Shown here: in pieces, positions 38,098-47,385 of the stretch
Layout of the letters: the number at the start of each line of letters is the position of its first letter
How positions within the stretch are numbered: the stretch's first letter is position 1
Source of the DNA: Nitrobacter sp051535235
Lineage (GTDB): Bacteria > Pseudomonadota > Alphaproteobacteria > Rhizobiales > Xanthobacteraceae
Length of the DNA: 64,000 nucleotides
Direction: 5' to 3'
NCBI RefSeq assembly: GCF_051535235.1
Contig: NZ_JBPPLZ010000012.1
Coordinates: 5,381 to 69,380, forward strand
The notes under the pieces: model-generated
Told to the model about the DNA's origin: nothing
Database searches by the model: none
Seen by the model: the letters and a program-made list of their open reading frames with translations, nothing else
Program-made: the position numbers and the translations under genes

Positions 38098-38466
38098 ATG
38101 CGACAAGGGCGCAAATTACAAGGGTGGATCGGGGTCTTTACGGCCTTCGTGTTCGCTTTTCAGGTGTTTCTCGCCACCGCCGTCGCAACGCAGATGGCGG
38201 CTACCGCGCCGACTGACCCGTTCGCGATCTGCCACACCATCCCCGAGGGAACAGGCGATCAGCCGGCCGGCACCACGCACGCCGCCCATCACCCGTGTAC
38301 GATTTGCTCGTTCATATCGGCAGGCGCGTTGCCGCCCCCGCCGGTCACGTTTGCACCCGTTCGGATGGTCAGGGCCACCGTTGTCTGGTTCGGGCAGCGC
38401 ACCCCGGTTTCCGTCAGCAAACAACGCTCTCCCCACCTTCCTCAGGGTCCTCCCCGGATCGCGTAG
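38098..38466 (+). CDS. DUF2946-type small periplasmic protein
   Basis: 122 aa. One N-terminal helix (GVFTAFVFAFQVFLATAVAT), then HAAHHPCTICSF, a Cys/His group likely to bind metal and the core of DUF2946 proteins. These small proteins usually sit beside copper-type TonB receptors, and here a receptor starts 49 bp downstream, so a role in copper uptake or homeostasis is the best inference. Confidence 0.78.
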   Translation: MRQGRKLQGWIGVFTAFVFAFQVFLATAVATQMAATAPTDPFAICHTIPEGTGDQPAGTTHAAHHPCTICSFISAGALPPPPVTFAPVRMVRATVVWFGQRTPVSVSKQRSPHLPQGPPRIA

Positions 38467-38515
38467 CTCACGACCTTTCGTCGTTCTGCTTACGTCATCA
38501 TCTGGAGGACTTATT

Positions 38516-40678
38516 ATGTCACGCTTTACGCGCGCGCTGTGCGCCGCGAGCGCAGTCGCGCTCGTTCTATCCGAAACTGCTTTCGCCCAGTCGCAACTGC
38601 CGCCCATCGTTGTCCAAACCGCGCCTAAAACGGCAAAGCGGATGTCCGCGACACCCCGCACGACACGCCCGGCGGCCGGGGAGGCGCGCGCGACGCGGCA
38701 CGTGGCTTCACGGCCGCCCGTTTCATCCGTCCCCTCGGCGGGGGGTAGCCTGACGGTGCCGACCACCGCCCAGGCGATCACCGACATTCAGCGAACACCC
38801 GGCGGCGTCGAAGTCGTGCCGGATACTGCGTTCAAGAACGGACCCGCCAACACGGTAAAGGACGTTCTCGGCTCGGTGCCGGGCGTCATCACGCAGATGC
38901 GGTATGGCCCCGATGCCCGGCTGTCGATTCGTGGCTCCGGACTGTCACGCAACTACGGCAACCGCGGCATCAATCCGTATATGGACGGCATCCCCATCAG
39001 CACGTCGGACGGGCTCTTCGATCTTTTCGAGGTCGATCCGACAACCTACCGCTATGTCGAGGTGTACAAGGGAGCCAATGCGCTGCGATACGGCGCCAAT
39101 TCGCTCGGTGGCGCGATCAATTTCGTGATGCCGACGGGTCGCGATGCGTCGCCGTTCGAGGCCCGTTTCGACGCCGGCAGCTTCGGCTATGTGAAATCGC
39201 AGTTCAGCACCGGCGGCGCCAACGGACCCTACGACTGGTTCGTCGCAGGATCCGCGCAGCACGAGGACGGTTATCGCGAACACAGCAGCAGTCACGTGGA
39301 ACGCCTGAACGCCAACGTCGGCTACAGGTTTTCCCTCGATGCGGAAACGCGTTTCTATGTGAACGCGAGTTCGTGGCGCGCGCGCATTCCGGGCGAGTTG
39401 ACCAAGGATATGGCGTTGAACTCCCCGAGGAGCGCAAACCCGATATGGGTGCAGCAAGACCAGCAACGCAACATCGATTCGATCCGCCTCGCCAACAAGA
39501 CGACGCTGCATTTCGAGGACACCACCGTGGATTTCGGCATCTTCGGCCTCGAACGCCACGTCATGCATCCGATCTACCAGTGGCTCGATTTCCGCGTTCA
39601 CGACTACGGCGGCTTTGTACGTGCGACTGACGAGCGCCTGATCGGAGGCTTTCGCAACCGCCTCGTCGCCGGGGTCAATCTTCAGAACGGAACGATCGAC
39701 ATCAACTATTTCGCGAACCCCGCCAATGCGATGAAAGGCCAGCTCACAGCATCCTACCTTTGGACGTCTGAAAACATTCCGCTCTATGCGGAGAATTCGT
39801 TCTACGTCCTGCCGGGCGTGGCGCTGGTGACGGGAGGGCAGTTTCTCCATGCCGTCCGCAGCCAGCACGACCGCTTCCTGGCGGATGGCGACCAGTCCGG
39901 CAGCCGAACCTGGGACATCTTCAGTCCCAAGGTCGGCCTGCTCTGGGACGCGGACCCGAAATGGCAGGTGTTTGGAAACGTTTCGCGCAACGCCGAAGTG
40001 CCGACCTTCGATGTGAATACCTATCAGGCGCCGGCGAACCCGGACGTCAACGCCCAGACCGGAATTACCTATGAGATCGGCACGCGCGGCCGTACGCCCG
40101 ACCTGACGTGGGATCTGTCGCTTTATCGCACCAACCTCAACAACGAATTTCAGTGTCTCACCACCGCACCCTGGAGCCCCTGCACCGTCGTCAATGCCGA
40201 CCGCACGGTTCATCAGGGCGTCGAGGCCGCTCTTGGAGTCGCGTTGCTCAGATCGACTGCCGCACCGGATGACCAGATCTGGTTCACTGTCGCCTATACC
40301 TATGGCGACTTCCGTTTCCACCACGACGCGACATGGGGCAATAACCGCCTGCCCGGCGCGCCGCCGCATTATGTCCGCGCTGAATTGCTGTACAAGCGTC
40401 CGGACGGGTTCTACGTCGGACCAAACGTCGAATGGATGCCGCACGCCTTCTTCGCCGACAACGCCAACAGCCTGACGGTGGACCCCTATGCGCTGCTCAA
40501 TTTCAAGCTCGGCGTCGACGAAGGAAAAAGCTGGTCGTGGTACGTGGAGGCACGCAACCTGTTTGACACACGCTACATCTCGACGACTATTACTGCCGGG
40601 AAAGCCAATCCAACCATGGAGCTGTTCAATCCCGGCACCGGCCGCGCGGTTTACGGCGGCGTGCGATACCGGATGTAG
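38516..40678 (+). CDS. TonB-dependent outer-membrane receptor
   Basis: 720 aa; signal peptide (RALCAASAVALVLSETAFAQ) after a strong ribosome site (TCTGGAGGAC). A long Pro/Thr/Arg-rich linker follows, then the plug domain (NTVKDVLGSVPGVITQMRYG, RLSIRGSGLSRNYG, VEVYKGANALRYGANSLGGA) and a 22-strand barrel ending in the aromatic GGVRYRM. Preceded by a DUF2946 gene, which suggests copper or another metal complex as ligand. The C-terminal Met rather than Phe/Tyr is slightly unusual. Confidence 0.9.
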   Translation: MSRFTRALCAASAVALVLSETAFAQSQLPPIVVQTAPKTAKRMSATPRTTRPAAGEARATRHVASRPPVSSVPSAGGSLTVPTTAQAITDIQRTPGGVEVVPDTAFKNGPANTVKDVLGSVPGVITQMRYGPDARLSIRGSGLSRNYGNRGINPYMDGIPISTSDGLFDLFEVDPTTYRYVEVYKGANALRYGANSLGGAINFVMPTGRDASPFEARFDAGSFGYVKSQFSTGGANGPYDWFVAGSAQHEDGYREHSSSHVERLNANVGYRFSLDAETRFYVNASSWRARIPGELTKDMALNSPRSANPIWVQQDQQRNIDSIRLANKTTLHFEDTTVDFGIFGLERHVMHPIYQWLDFRVHDYGGFVRATDERLIGGFRNRLVAGVNLQNGTIDINYFANPANAMKGQLTASYLWTSENIPLYAENSFYVLPGVALVTGGQFLHAVRSQHDRFLADGDQSGSRTWDIFSPKVGLLWDADPKWQVFGNVSRNAEVPTFDVNTYQAPANPDVNAQTGITYEIGTRGRTPDLTWDLSLYRTNLNNEFQCLTTAPWSPCTVVNADRTVHQGVEAALGVALLRSTAAPDDQIWFTVAYTYGDFRFHHDATWGNNRLPGAPPHYVRAELLYKRPDGFYVGPNVEWMPHAFFADNANSLTVDPYALLNFKLGVDEGKSWSWYVEARNLFDTRYISTTITAGKANPTMELFNPGTGRAVYGGVRYRM

Positions 40679-40739
40679 GATCGGGACCGGCTGTCGGAGG
40701 CGCCCCTGACAGCCGAACCCGCGCGGGGCGATGGCGAGC

Positions 40740-41165
40740 AGCGGACCGGCAAACGCGGCGGCACATATTTGCTCCAGCCGAGCAGCGGGGCGACGTCCGG
40801 CGCCATGCCGGGGTTCTGGGGAAAGACCGTTACATCGTCGGCAGGCTGCCGATCGATCACGGTCAGCCGCGTGTCGATCGTGGTGCCGTGCTTCGCATAG
40901 ACGGCACCCTCTATCGCCGACGAGAAGACGAGGCGGCTTCCTGCACGTATACGAACACATCACGCCACGCCGGAGTGTCGGCGGCGAAACTCGCTCCGGT
41001 GATCGCAACCACGCGCGCCGTCGGATAGTCGTGCCAGCGCCGACACGACGTGTCGCAGGCTCGCATCTGCCCTGCGGCGATCGACATGCGCGAGCGCCGA
41101 AAACGGCGGGTTCATCAGAACTACACTCGGCACAATGCCAGGATCGAGATCGCCGGGCCGAACTT
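40740..41165 (-). pseudogene. Remnant of a strawberry-notch-type methyltransferase/helicase gene
   Basis: On the minus strand the frame covering 41160-41041 reads VVLMNPPFSALAHVDRRRAD, with the N6/N4-methylase motif NPPF, then RHVVSALARL. After a frameshift it continues as STTIDTRLTVIDRQPADD and PGMAPDVAPLLGWSKYVPPR. These segments match the order in large methyltransferase-helicase proteins of mobile elements, but both ends are missing. The 737-bp gap between the receptor and the PepSY gene otherwise holds only a 40-bp echo of the receptor linker (41231-41270). Confidence 0.6.
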
Positions 41166-41415
41166 GCGCAGGAACAAGAGCGTCGCCACTCGCAGGCGTC
41201 GTAAGCGTCTTCCACCTCCATGCGCCATCGGCGACGCCCCGCGTGACACGCCCGGCTGCCGGGAGGCGCGAGTGCGGCTCCGGACGTGGGTGTTCACTTG
41301 GCGGCTTTAGGGCCCCGCCCGCGGATGATGGGCAGTTGACGCATACCAGCCATCGTCGCGCTGTGACAGAAAAATACCTTTTGGGCTTCGGTGCGGTAGC
41401 GGGACTCGTTCATGG

Positions 41416-43062
41416 TCACTCTGCTGCGATTGCGACTGGCTCATGCGCCGTGTGGCCGTCGCCTTTGCGGATGGACCAGATGCTATCGGCGGGGCCGTGC
41501 TTGACGCGCCACGCAGTGGCGGTCGCCATCCAGGCGAAGCACAGCGCGCCGATGAAGGCGACGACATCGACGCCAATGGTCGCGGCGCTGCCATGCGCCC
41601 ACATGCCGAGTGCCGGAAACAGCTGCGCGGCAAGCGTGGTCAGCGGGATCGCCATCGTCGTCAACGCGCAAAGCCATAGCAGATGCACGGCCGAGCGCGC
41701 CGCGCCCCATGCGAAGGCCCATGCGAGCGAGCCGAAGAACACAGCATAGTAGACATATGCATGCCATGCGTTCAGATTGGCGACGCGGCCATGCAGCCAC
41801 TTGGCCGCAACGATGGTGAGCGACAGGCCCGCGACGCAGCCGAGGCACACGCCCACGGTCGCGCTGCCTAAAAGGCGCGTCGAGCGCGATTGCTTGGCCT
41901 CCCCGCCCTTGCGCGCCTTCTTCCGACGCGTCTCGATCCACAGCAGGTTGCCCGAATAGAACAGCCATGCCCCGGAAAATCCGAGGAAGAAATAGGCCCA
42001 TGTGATCGTTGATCCGCCATATTCCCCGGTGTGCAGGGCGAGGATTGTTGTTCCGACTCGTCGATCCATATCCTGGCGTGATGCACGGTTATCCTTGATG
42101 AGCGTGCCGGTCACGGCGCTGAGAATCACGCCTCCAAAGCGGGTATCCCCGACGTAGCCGCGCTCGGCTCCGGCGAATTTCACAGCGGCGGCCTTGTCTC
42201 CGAAATTCCTGAAGACCATGACTTTGGGCTCAAAATCGGTCACCTGGGCGTTCAGGCGCTGGAGCAACTGCGTGGGCGGCATCATGACACCCGCTTCCCC
42301 GATCGGCCTTGGCGCGCGCCATCGCTCGAGATCGCGTGCCATCATCACCTTTTGCTTGCCGCCAAAAACCACACTCTCCTGTGCCGACCAGAGCGGCCCT
42401 CCGAAGCCCCATGCGGTGGCGGTCACCGCAATCACAAGGTGAAACGGGAGCGCTGTAATCCCGACGACGTTGTGCGCGTCCAGCCACATGCGCTTGAGGT
42501 TTTTGCCGATACGCAGCGCCAGGAAATCCTTGACGAGCGACGGCAGCAGCGAGATCACCCCCGCGATCAGCGCCACGCCGTAGAGCAGCGAGACCACCCC
42601 CATGAAATACGATCCCCAAGGGTCTGGAATCCCGACGCGCATATGAACCGTATTGATGAGCTCTGCCAGTTCGGACGGCTCCTCCTGCTTGGCCAGCAGC
42701 GTGCCATCGGGCTTGAGCGTCGCCCACCAGTGAACATGCCCATGCGGCTGACCCGCCTCATGCGGTGTATCTTCTTTCCAAGTCACCCGCGCGGGTTCGT
42801 TCTCGTGCCCCCGCAGATGCAGCGTGATGCCTTCTTCCCGCGCTTCAGGATGGGCGGCGGCTACCAGTTCGAGGAGACGGGGGGCATCGTCCAAGGGAAC
42901 CGCTGCCACACCCACGGCGGGCGGCGACGCCCAGCGCGCGATCGGCTCCTGAAACATGGTGAGCGCGCCCGCATAGAAGGCGATGAACAGCGCGAAGCCG
43001 CAAGTAATGCCGATCCATGTGTGGACGGTCTTGTAGAGCTTGACGATATCGGCGCGGATCAT
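41416..43062 (-). CDS. PepSY-domain iron-uptake membrane protein (PiuB-like)
   Basis: 548 aa from ATG 43062. N-terminal helix with VHTWIGITCGFALFIAFYAG, large periplasmic PepSY parts, then HNVVGITALPFHLVIAVTATA and ALHTGEYGG, which mark siderophore-linked PepSY reductase-type permeases. Three to four helices at the C-terminus. Likely helps release iron from siderophores in or near the inner membrane. Last gene of the fec-like module. Confidence 0.9.
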   Translation of the reverse strand: MIRADIVKLYKTVHTWIGITCGFALFIAFYAGALTMFQEPIARWASPPAVGVAAVPLDDAPRLLELVAAAHPEAREEGITLHLRGHENEPARVTWKEDTPHEAGQPHGHVHWWATLKPDGTLLAKQEEPSELAELINTVHMRVGIPDPWGSYFMGVVSLLYGVALIAGVISLLPSLVKDFLALRIGKNLKRMWLDAHNVVGITALPFHLVIAVTATAWGFGGPLWSAQESVVFGGKQKVMMARDLERWRAPRPIGEAGVMMPPTQLLQRLNAQVTDFEPKVMVFRNFGDKAAAVKFAGAERGYVGDTRFGGVILSAVTGTLIKDNRASRQDMDRRVGTTILALHTGEYGGSTITWAYFFLGFSGAWLFYSGNLLWIETRRKKARKGGEAKQSRSTRLLGSATVGVCLGCVAGLSLTIVAAKWLHGRVANLNAWHAYVYYAVFFGSLAWAFAWGAARSAVHLLWLCALTTMAIPLTTLAAQLFPALGMWAHGSAATIGVDVVAFIGALCFAWMATATAWRVKHGPADSIWSIRKGDGHTAHEPVAIAAE

Positions 43063-43069
43063 GCTGCCC

Positions 43070-43363
43070 TCACGCGAAGAACCAGAAGCGGCAGGCAAAC
43101 AGCGCCGCGAAGGCGAGCAGATTCGCCGCGCCGAGCCACGTCCAGGCCGCGGGACCGCTGCGAAACAAAAAGCAGAAGCCGAACACAGCGATCCAGACGA
43201 ATGCTTCCAGATGGCGCATCAGCGCGTAGCGCCCGGTCGGAGCGTCGATGCCGCCCGGTCCCAGATAGGCGTAGAGACCGACCAGCGAGAGCGCCAGGCC
43301 CAAACCAAGGATGGCGCCGGCGCCGGCCTTTGCCCAGTCGTCGGGACGAATATCTCCCGCCAT
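43070..43363 (-). CDS. Small membrane protein, DUF3649-like
   Basis: 97 aa from ATG 43363 with three helices (GAILGLGLALSLVGLYAYL, HLEAFVWIAVFGFCFLF, ANLLAFAALFACRFWFF). Position between a DUF3325-type gene and the PepSY gene, 7 bp before the latter, is the standard place of the iron-associated DUF3649 family. Confidence 0.72.
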   Translation of the reverse strand: MAGDIRPDDWAKAGAGAILGLGLALSLVGLYAYLGPGGIDAPTGRYALMRHLEAFVWIAVFGFCFLFRSGPAAWTWLGAANLLAFAALFACRFWFFA

Positions 43364-43364
43364 G

Positions 43365-43631
43365 TCAGTTGCTCCGCCACACGCCGCGAAGCGCGGCGGC
43401 ATAGGGGAAGACGAACAGGCAGACCATCGCGACATGCAGGGTCACGAACAGGCCGGACAGCGGACGAAATGCTGTGATCCATGCGATGAGGCCGGCCACC
43501 AGCAGCAGGCTCCCCGCCGCCAACAACAGTCGCCGCGGAGGAGCCTGCGACAACCATTTCTGGTTGGGGCTGGCGAGGTAGAGGCACGCACAGCCTGGAA
43601 CAGTCAAGGCCAATGCCAGCACCACGATCAT
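43365..43631 (-). CDS. Small membrane protein, DUF3325-like
   Basis: 88 aa, three helices: an N-terminal one with CACLYLASPNQKW following it, LLLAAGSLLLVAGLIAWI, and LFVTLHVAMVCLFVFPYAAA. The helix-SPNQ-helix pattern and the position just after the TonB receptor suit DUF3325 of iron-uptake operons. Stop 1 bp before the start of the next gene. Confidence 0.75.
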   Translation of the reverse strand: MIVVLALALTVPGCACLYLASPNQKWLSQAPPRRLLLAAGSLLLVAGLIAWITAFRPLSGLFVTLHVAMVCLFVFPYAAALRGVWRSN

Positions 43632-43634
43632 GGT

Positions 43635-46181
43635 TCAGAAATTGAACGTGGTCGACAGGCGATAAGTGCGCGGATCGCTCTTATAAACACTTCCAATAAC
43701 ATGCATCACCTTCCAGTAGCTGTCGTCAAAGACGTTATCGACGTTGAAGCGGACGATGATGGGCTTGGCGTTCCACGGCGATGCGAAGGTGTAGCGCGCG
43801 CCGAGATCGACCTGCGTCCATGATGGGACGGTCAGATTCGGTGCGGAGTTGGCGACCACGACATCGCTGGTATAGGTCAGTCGCCCGGTTACTGTCAGAC
43901 CATCGATAAACGGCGTGTCCCATTCACCGCCGATCACAGCCCGAAAGTCTGGAGCGCCGGCGGCTCTCCTGCCGTCAAAGGTGCCATTTTGGGTTTTCGT
44001 TCGGCGAGCGTCGAGGAAGGTAACGCCGCCAAGCAGTCTGACGCCCTCGAACAACTCGCCATAGGCATTCAGTTCGATACCGCGGTTTCTCTGTTCGCCG
44101 TCCAGCGCCAGCGTCGGCAACCCGCCATTGGGATTGGGAACGGAGAGCGTGCTCGGCTGGCTGATCTGGAACGCCGCCAAAGTCGTCGTCACGCGGCCCC
44201 AATCGACCTTCACGCCCGTCTCATACTGCTTGCTCTGGTACGGCGGGAATACCGCCCCGCTATTGGCGTAATTACTGCTGGCGGTCGTGCCCGGTTGTAG
44301 ATTTTCGATATAGTTTGCGTAGAGGGAAACCTTTTCCCAGGGCTTTACGACGATCGCATAGGATGGGGACCACGCCGATGCCTTGTAATCTCCGGCAGAG
44401 CCGACGATGCTAATTCCGCCAAGGTATTTCGTCTGTATTTCTTGATAGCGGACACCGGCCGTAAACTGAATTCGCCCATCAAGGACGGACAGCGTGTCGG
44501 CCATGCCGATGCTCGAGAGGTTGATCTCATTCGCTTTACGAGGATTTCCTGGATCTCCCGGCATCGGGGCAAGCGAGAAATCCGGATTGTAGATGGTTCC
44601 GACCGGGACAATCGGGCCGACACCACTGGTCGACCTGGCCTGATCAGTAAAGCTGGCGGCGTATTGAACCTGCGACAGATCGAGGCTGAGCGCATGAGCG
44701 ATGGGACCTGTATCCGCGGTGGCCCTGACACCACCCTGCATGGACAGGACATCGTAGCGCTCGCGATACGATTGTGATCGAATACCGATCGCACCGGAAG
44801 GGTTCAGCAATGTGACATTTCCCACATTGCCGAAGGCGTCGTATCGTTGTTGACCGATCGCCCCGTAGGCCGTCACATTGTCCAGAATGTCGACTTCGCC
44901 CTTCACCATACCCAGCGTGATCTCGTGTTCGGATCGCCCCCATGGTGGCGAGAGAGGTAGGCTGGTGCTCGGCGCCGAGGGAACCTGTCTGAGATTTGCC
45001 AGGCCGCCGGATACGTTGCCGAGGTCCATGTTCCTGGCGGGCGCGGTCAGGCTTTGGAACTGATTTGCAAAGTCTGCCGACAGCCGGACCCGTTCGCCAC
45101 GGTAATCGAGATTCAATGCCGCGTTCCGGAACTTCGACTGCTGGGTATCCACCGCCGTATCTCCCCCGTCGAGGGAGCCGTTGAAACGGATGCCGAACTC
45201 CTTGTTATCGCCAAAGCGTCGACCTAGATCGACATGAGCGCCGAACCGCGAGTCCGACATATAGCGGGTGGTCAATTGCGTCAGCGGTTCGTCGCTGGCC
45301 TTCTTGGTGACGAGATTGACAGAACCTCCCAGAGCCCCTTGCCCGGCGAAAGCTGCGCCCTTCAAGAGAGCAGCAGGGCCCCTCAGCACTTCGACACGTT
45401 CGATCCAATCGGTGCTCGGGAATTGCATCGGCGACATCGCCGGCAACCCGTTCAGACTATGCCCCGCCGCGTAAGTCTGGGTCATGAAGCCTCGAAAGCT
45501 CCAGAACTCATTTGTGCTGCCTGCGGGACCCGAACTCGTGATTACCGAAGATTCATTGGCCAAGACGTCCGACAGCGTGCGCGCCTGCTGGTCCTCGATC
45601 AGCTTCTTGGTATAGCTCGCCTGGCTGAACGGCGTGTTCATCACGTCGCGATTACCAAGCATGCCGAGTTGGCCACCCGTCGCCACCTGCCCGCCAGCAT
45701 AAGCCGGCATCGGCGTCATGGTCGAATTGGGATTGCCGGCGCCTTGCACATCGATCGTGTCGAGCGGAATCGCGCCAGCCGGCAATACGCCGCCGGCGAC
45801 CGCAGCACCCGGACGTTCGATCGCTACGGTGCTCGCATTGGTAAAACGATAGGTGAGTCCGGTTCCGGACAAGAGGCGATCGAGCGCGACCGCAGGCGTC
45901 AATACGCCGCGGACGCCGGACGAACTCTTGCCGGATGCCAGGGTCTGATCGATGAAGATTTGTACGCGGGTCTGCCGCGAAAACGCGATGAGCGCGCTGG
46001 CCAGTCCCTGCGGCGGAATATTCAGTTCGCGGATGCCAGTGCTCGCATCGACGCGGGTGGGTTGCACGTTCTGGGCCTTCGCGATATCGGCGGCCGTTGC
46101 CGACGCAATCGCGGTTCCTGCCATCAGTAGTGTCCGAAACCAAGTAAGACGCGCGTTCCGGCTTCCGTTCTCACATCTCAT
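43635..46181 (-). CDS. TonB-dependent siderophore receptor with STN signalling domain
   Basis: 848 aa from ATG 46181. Signal peptide, then the STN domain (about 45-125: LNIPPQGLASALIAFSRQTR) that talks to FecR, plug (QARTLSDVLANESSVIT, FWSFRGFM, WIERVEVLRGPAALLKG) and barrel ending in TYRLSTTFNF with the expected terminal Phe. Binds a ferric siderophore and triggers FecR/FecI transcription. A 62-bp structured region lies directly before its start codon. Confidence 0.95.
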   Translation of the reverse strand: MRCENGSRNARLTWFRTLLMAGTAIASATAADIAKAQNVQPTRVDASTGIRELNIPPQGLASALIAFSRQTRVQIFIDQTLASGKSSSGVRGVLTPAVALDRLLSGTGLTYRFTNASTVAIERPGAAVAGGVLPAGAIPLDTIDVQGAGNPNSTMTPMPAYAGGQVATGGQLGMLGNRDVMNTPFSQASYTKKLIEDQQARTLSDVLANESSVITSSGPAGSTNEFWSFRGFMTQTYAAGHSLNGLPAMSPMQFPSTDWIERVEVLRGPAALLKGAAFAGQGALGGSVNLVTKKASDEPLTQLTTRYMSDSRFGAHVDLGRRFGDNKEFGIRFNGSLDGGDTAVDTQQSKFRNAALNLDYRGERVRLSADFANQFQSLTAPARNMDLGNVSGGLANLRQVPSAPSTSLPLSPPWGRSEHEITLGMVKGEVDILDNVTAYGAIGQQRYDAFGNVGNVTLLNPSGAIGIRSQSYRERYDVLSMQGGVRATADTGPIAHALSLDLSQVQYAASFTDQARSTSGVGPIVPVGTIYNPDFSLAPMPGDPGNPRKANEINLSSIGMADTLSVLDGRIQFTAGVRYQEIQTKYLGGISIVGSAGDYKASAWSPSYAIVVKPWEKVSLYANYIENLQPGTTASSNYANSGAVFPPYQSKQYETGVKVDWGRVTTTLAAFQISQPSTLSVPNPNGGLPTLALDGEQRNRGIELNAYGELFEGVRLLGGVTFLDARRTKTQNGTFDGRRAAGAPDFRAVIGGEWDTPFIDGLTVTGRLTYTSDVVVANSAPNLTVPSWTQVDLGARYTFASPWNAKPIIVRFNVDNVFDDSYWKVMHVIGSVYKSDPRTYRLSTTFNF

Positions 46182-46194
46182 GCCCAATCGCCCC

Positions 46195-46256
46195 CGTCTT
46201 CAACATTGTTACAGGAGGTCAGCGAGCCCGGCGCTGCCTCCTCTGTGTTGAAGACG
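46195..46256 (-). promoter_or_regulatory. Two-tier stem-loop between fecR and the receptor gene
   Basis: Outer 11-bp perfect arms CGTCTTCAACA (46195-46205) and TGTTGAAGACG (46246-46256), inner arms AGGAGGTCAGCG and CGCTGCCTCCT with one bulge. It ends 13 bp before the receptor ATG. Could be an attenuator or a processing site that sets receptor level relative to FecI/FecR. Confidence 0.7.
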
Positions 46257-46275
46257 ACGGAATTGAGAAAGATAA

Positions 46276-47247
46276 TTAGTCGCCCGCCGAACTTTTTTCG
46301 GCGTCGTTGTTTGGAATGATGATAGTCAGCAGGCCGGCGGCGCGATAGACACGCAGCGACAGGGATTCAGCGATGGTATCGAGCGCGGCATCCGCGTTGT
46401 GAGCGTCGAACACTGCAGTGACCCGCCGCTGGCCCAGCGCACCGCCAATCAAGGCAATGCGGCCGGAGCGGTAGCGCTGAAGCTCAGCGAGCACCGCGTC
46501 GAGGGGGACATTGCGGAAGACGAGTTGGCCCTGGCGCCACGCCTGGATGGAATCCAGATCGGCCGCGCTGACGGCGGAAATCCCATCTGCATCGTAGCGA
46601 ACTGTCTGACCTTGCGTGACGACGACCGGCGCACTTGAGGTGGTGCCGGCACGGGCAGAGACGAGGACTGCGTTCCGTGTGACCGCCACGATGACGCCAT
46701 CGGCGATCTTGACGTCAAACGCAGTGCCGAGGACTTTGACTTCGCCGTTCTCGGCCGCAACGACGAATGGCCGGGCCGCGTCCTTTGTTACAGTAAAGAA
46801 CGCCTCGCCCGTCAGAAGTTTGACCCTGCGCTCACCGGCGCTGAAGGCGACATCAAGCGCGCTCGCCGTGCCGAGTTCGACCTGGGAACCGTCTTGCAGC
46901 GCGATCGCCCGGCGTTCGCCGACCGCCGTCCGATAGTCGGCGAGCATACCGATCGGAGTCATCTGCCAGGCGATCCCGAGCACAGCCAGCAGCACGGCCA
47001 CCGCGGCGATCCCTTTTAGCCGGCCCGCTCGCCTCGGTTTACGCCGCAACCGGGCCGCGTCCGGCGCCAGCGCATCGAGACCGCCCCACATCCGCTCCAC
47101 AGAGCGCCACGCCGCTTCATGCGCCGGGTCGGCGGCAAGCCAGTTCGCGAACGCGCTCCGATCTTCGGCCGTCGCATCGTCATCGCGCAGAAGGACGAAC
47201 CACTGGACAGCCTGATCGTCCACGGACTGCATGTCATTCTTGTTCAT
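46276..47247 (-). CDS. FecR-type anti-sigma/sigma-activator protein
   Basis: 323 aa. N-terminal DUF4880 region (QAVQWFVLLRDDDATAEDRS and FANWLAADPAHEAAW), one membrane helix (IAAVAVLLAVLGIAWQM), periplasmic FecR domain (RTAVGERRAIALQDGSQVEL, LLTGEAFFTVTKDAARPFVV, GTAFDV) and a C-terminal STN-like part. Carries the receptor signal to FecI. Intergenic distance to fecI is 138 bp with a palindrome inside. Confidence 0.94.
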   Translation of the reverse strand: MNKNDMQSVDDQAVQWFVLLRDDDATAEDRSAFANWLAADPAHEAAWRSVERMWGGLDALAPDAARLRRKPRRAGRLKGIAAVAVLLAVLGIAWQMTPIGMLADYRTAVGERRAIALQDGSQVELGTASALDVAFSAGERRVKLLTGEAFFTVTKDAARPFVVAAENGEVKVLGTAFDVKIADGVIVAVTRNAVLVSARAGTTSSAPVVVTQGQTVRYDADGISAVSAADLDSIQAWRQGQLVFRNVPLDAVLAELQRYRSGRIALIGGALGQRRVTAVFDAHNADAALDTIAESLSLRVYRAAGLLTIIIPNNDAEKSSAGD

Positions 47248-47315
47248 GCGGCCTCAGGAGGTGCGACGATTTCGCGGTCAATGTTCGACCATAATGCAAG
47301 AAGGATTCCCCGGCG

Positions 47316-47340
47316 ATTCGATCTCGCGCGAGATTCGAAT
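47316..47340. promoter_or_regulatory. Palindrome between fecI and fecR
   Basis: A 12-bp perfect palindrome TCTCGCGCGAGA flanked by ATTCGA and TCGAAT arms (one extra base on one side). Position suggests an operator or terminator separating fecI from fecR. Confidence 0.55.
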
Positions 47341-47385
47341 ACTGCCCAGCTTATAAGACTAAGACGTTATTGTACGGAAAACCAA

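Noticed and set aside
38945..41221. Very long open frame on the minus strand opposite the TonB receptor
   Set aside because: It mirrors the receptor's codon structure in GC-rich DNA, has an Arg/Val/Ala/Glu-rich sequence without domains, and lacks a ribosome site. The plus-strand receptor has clear family motifs.
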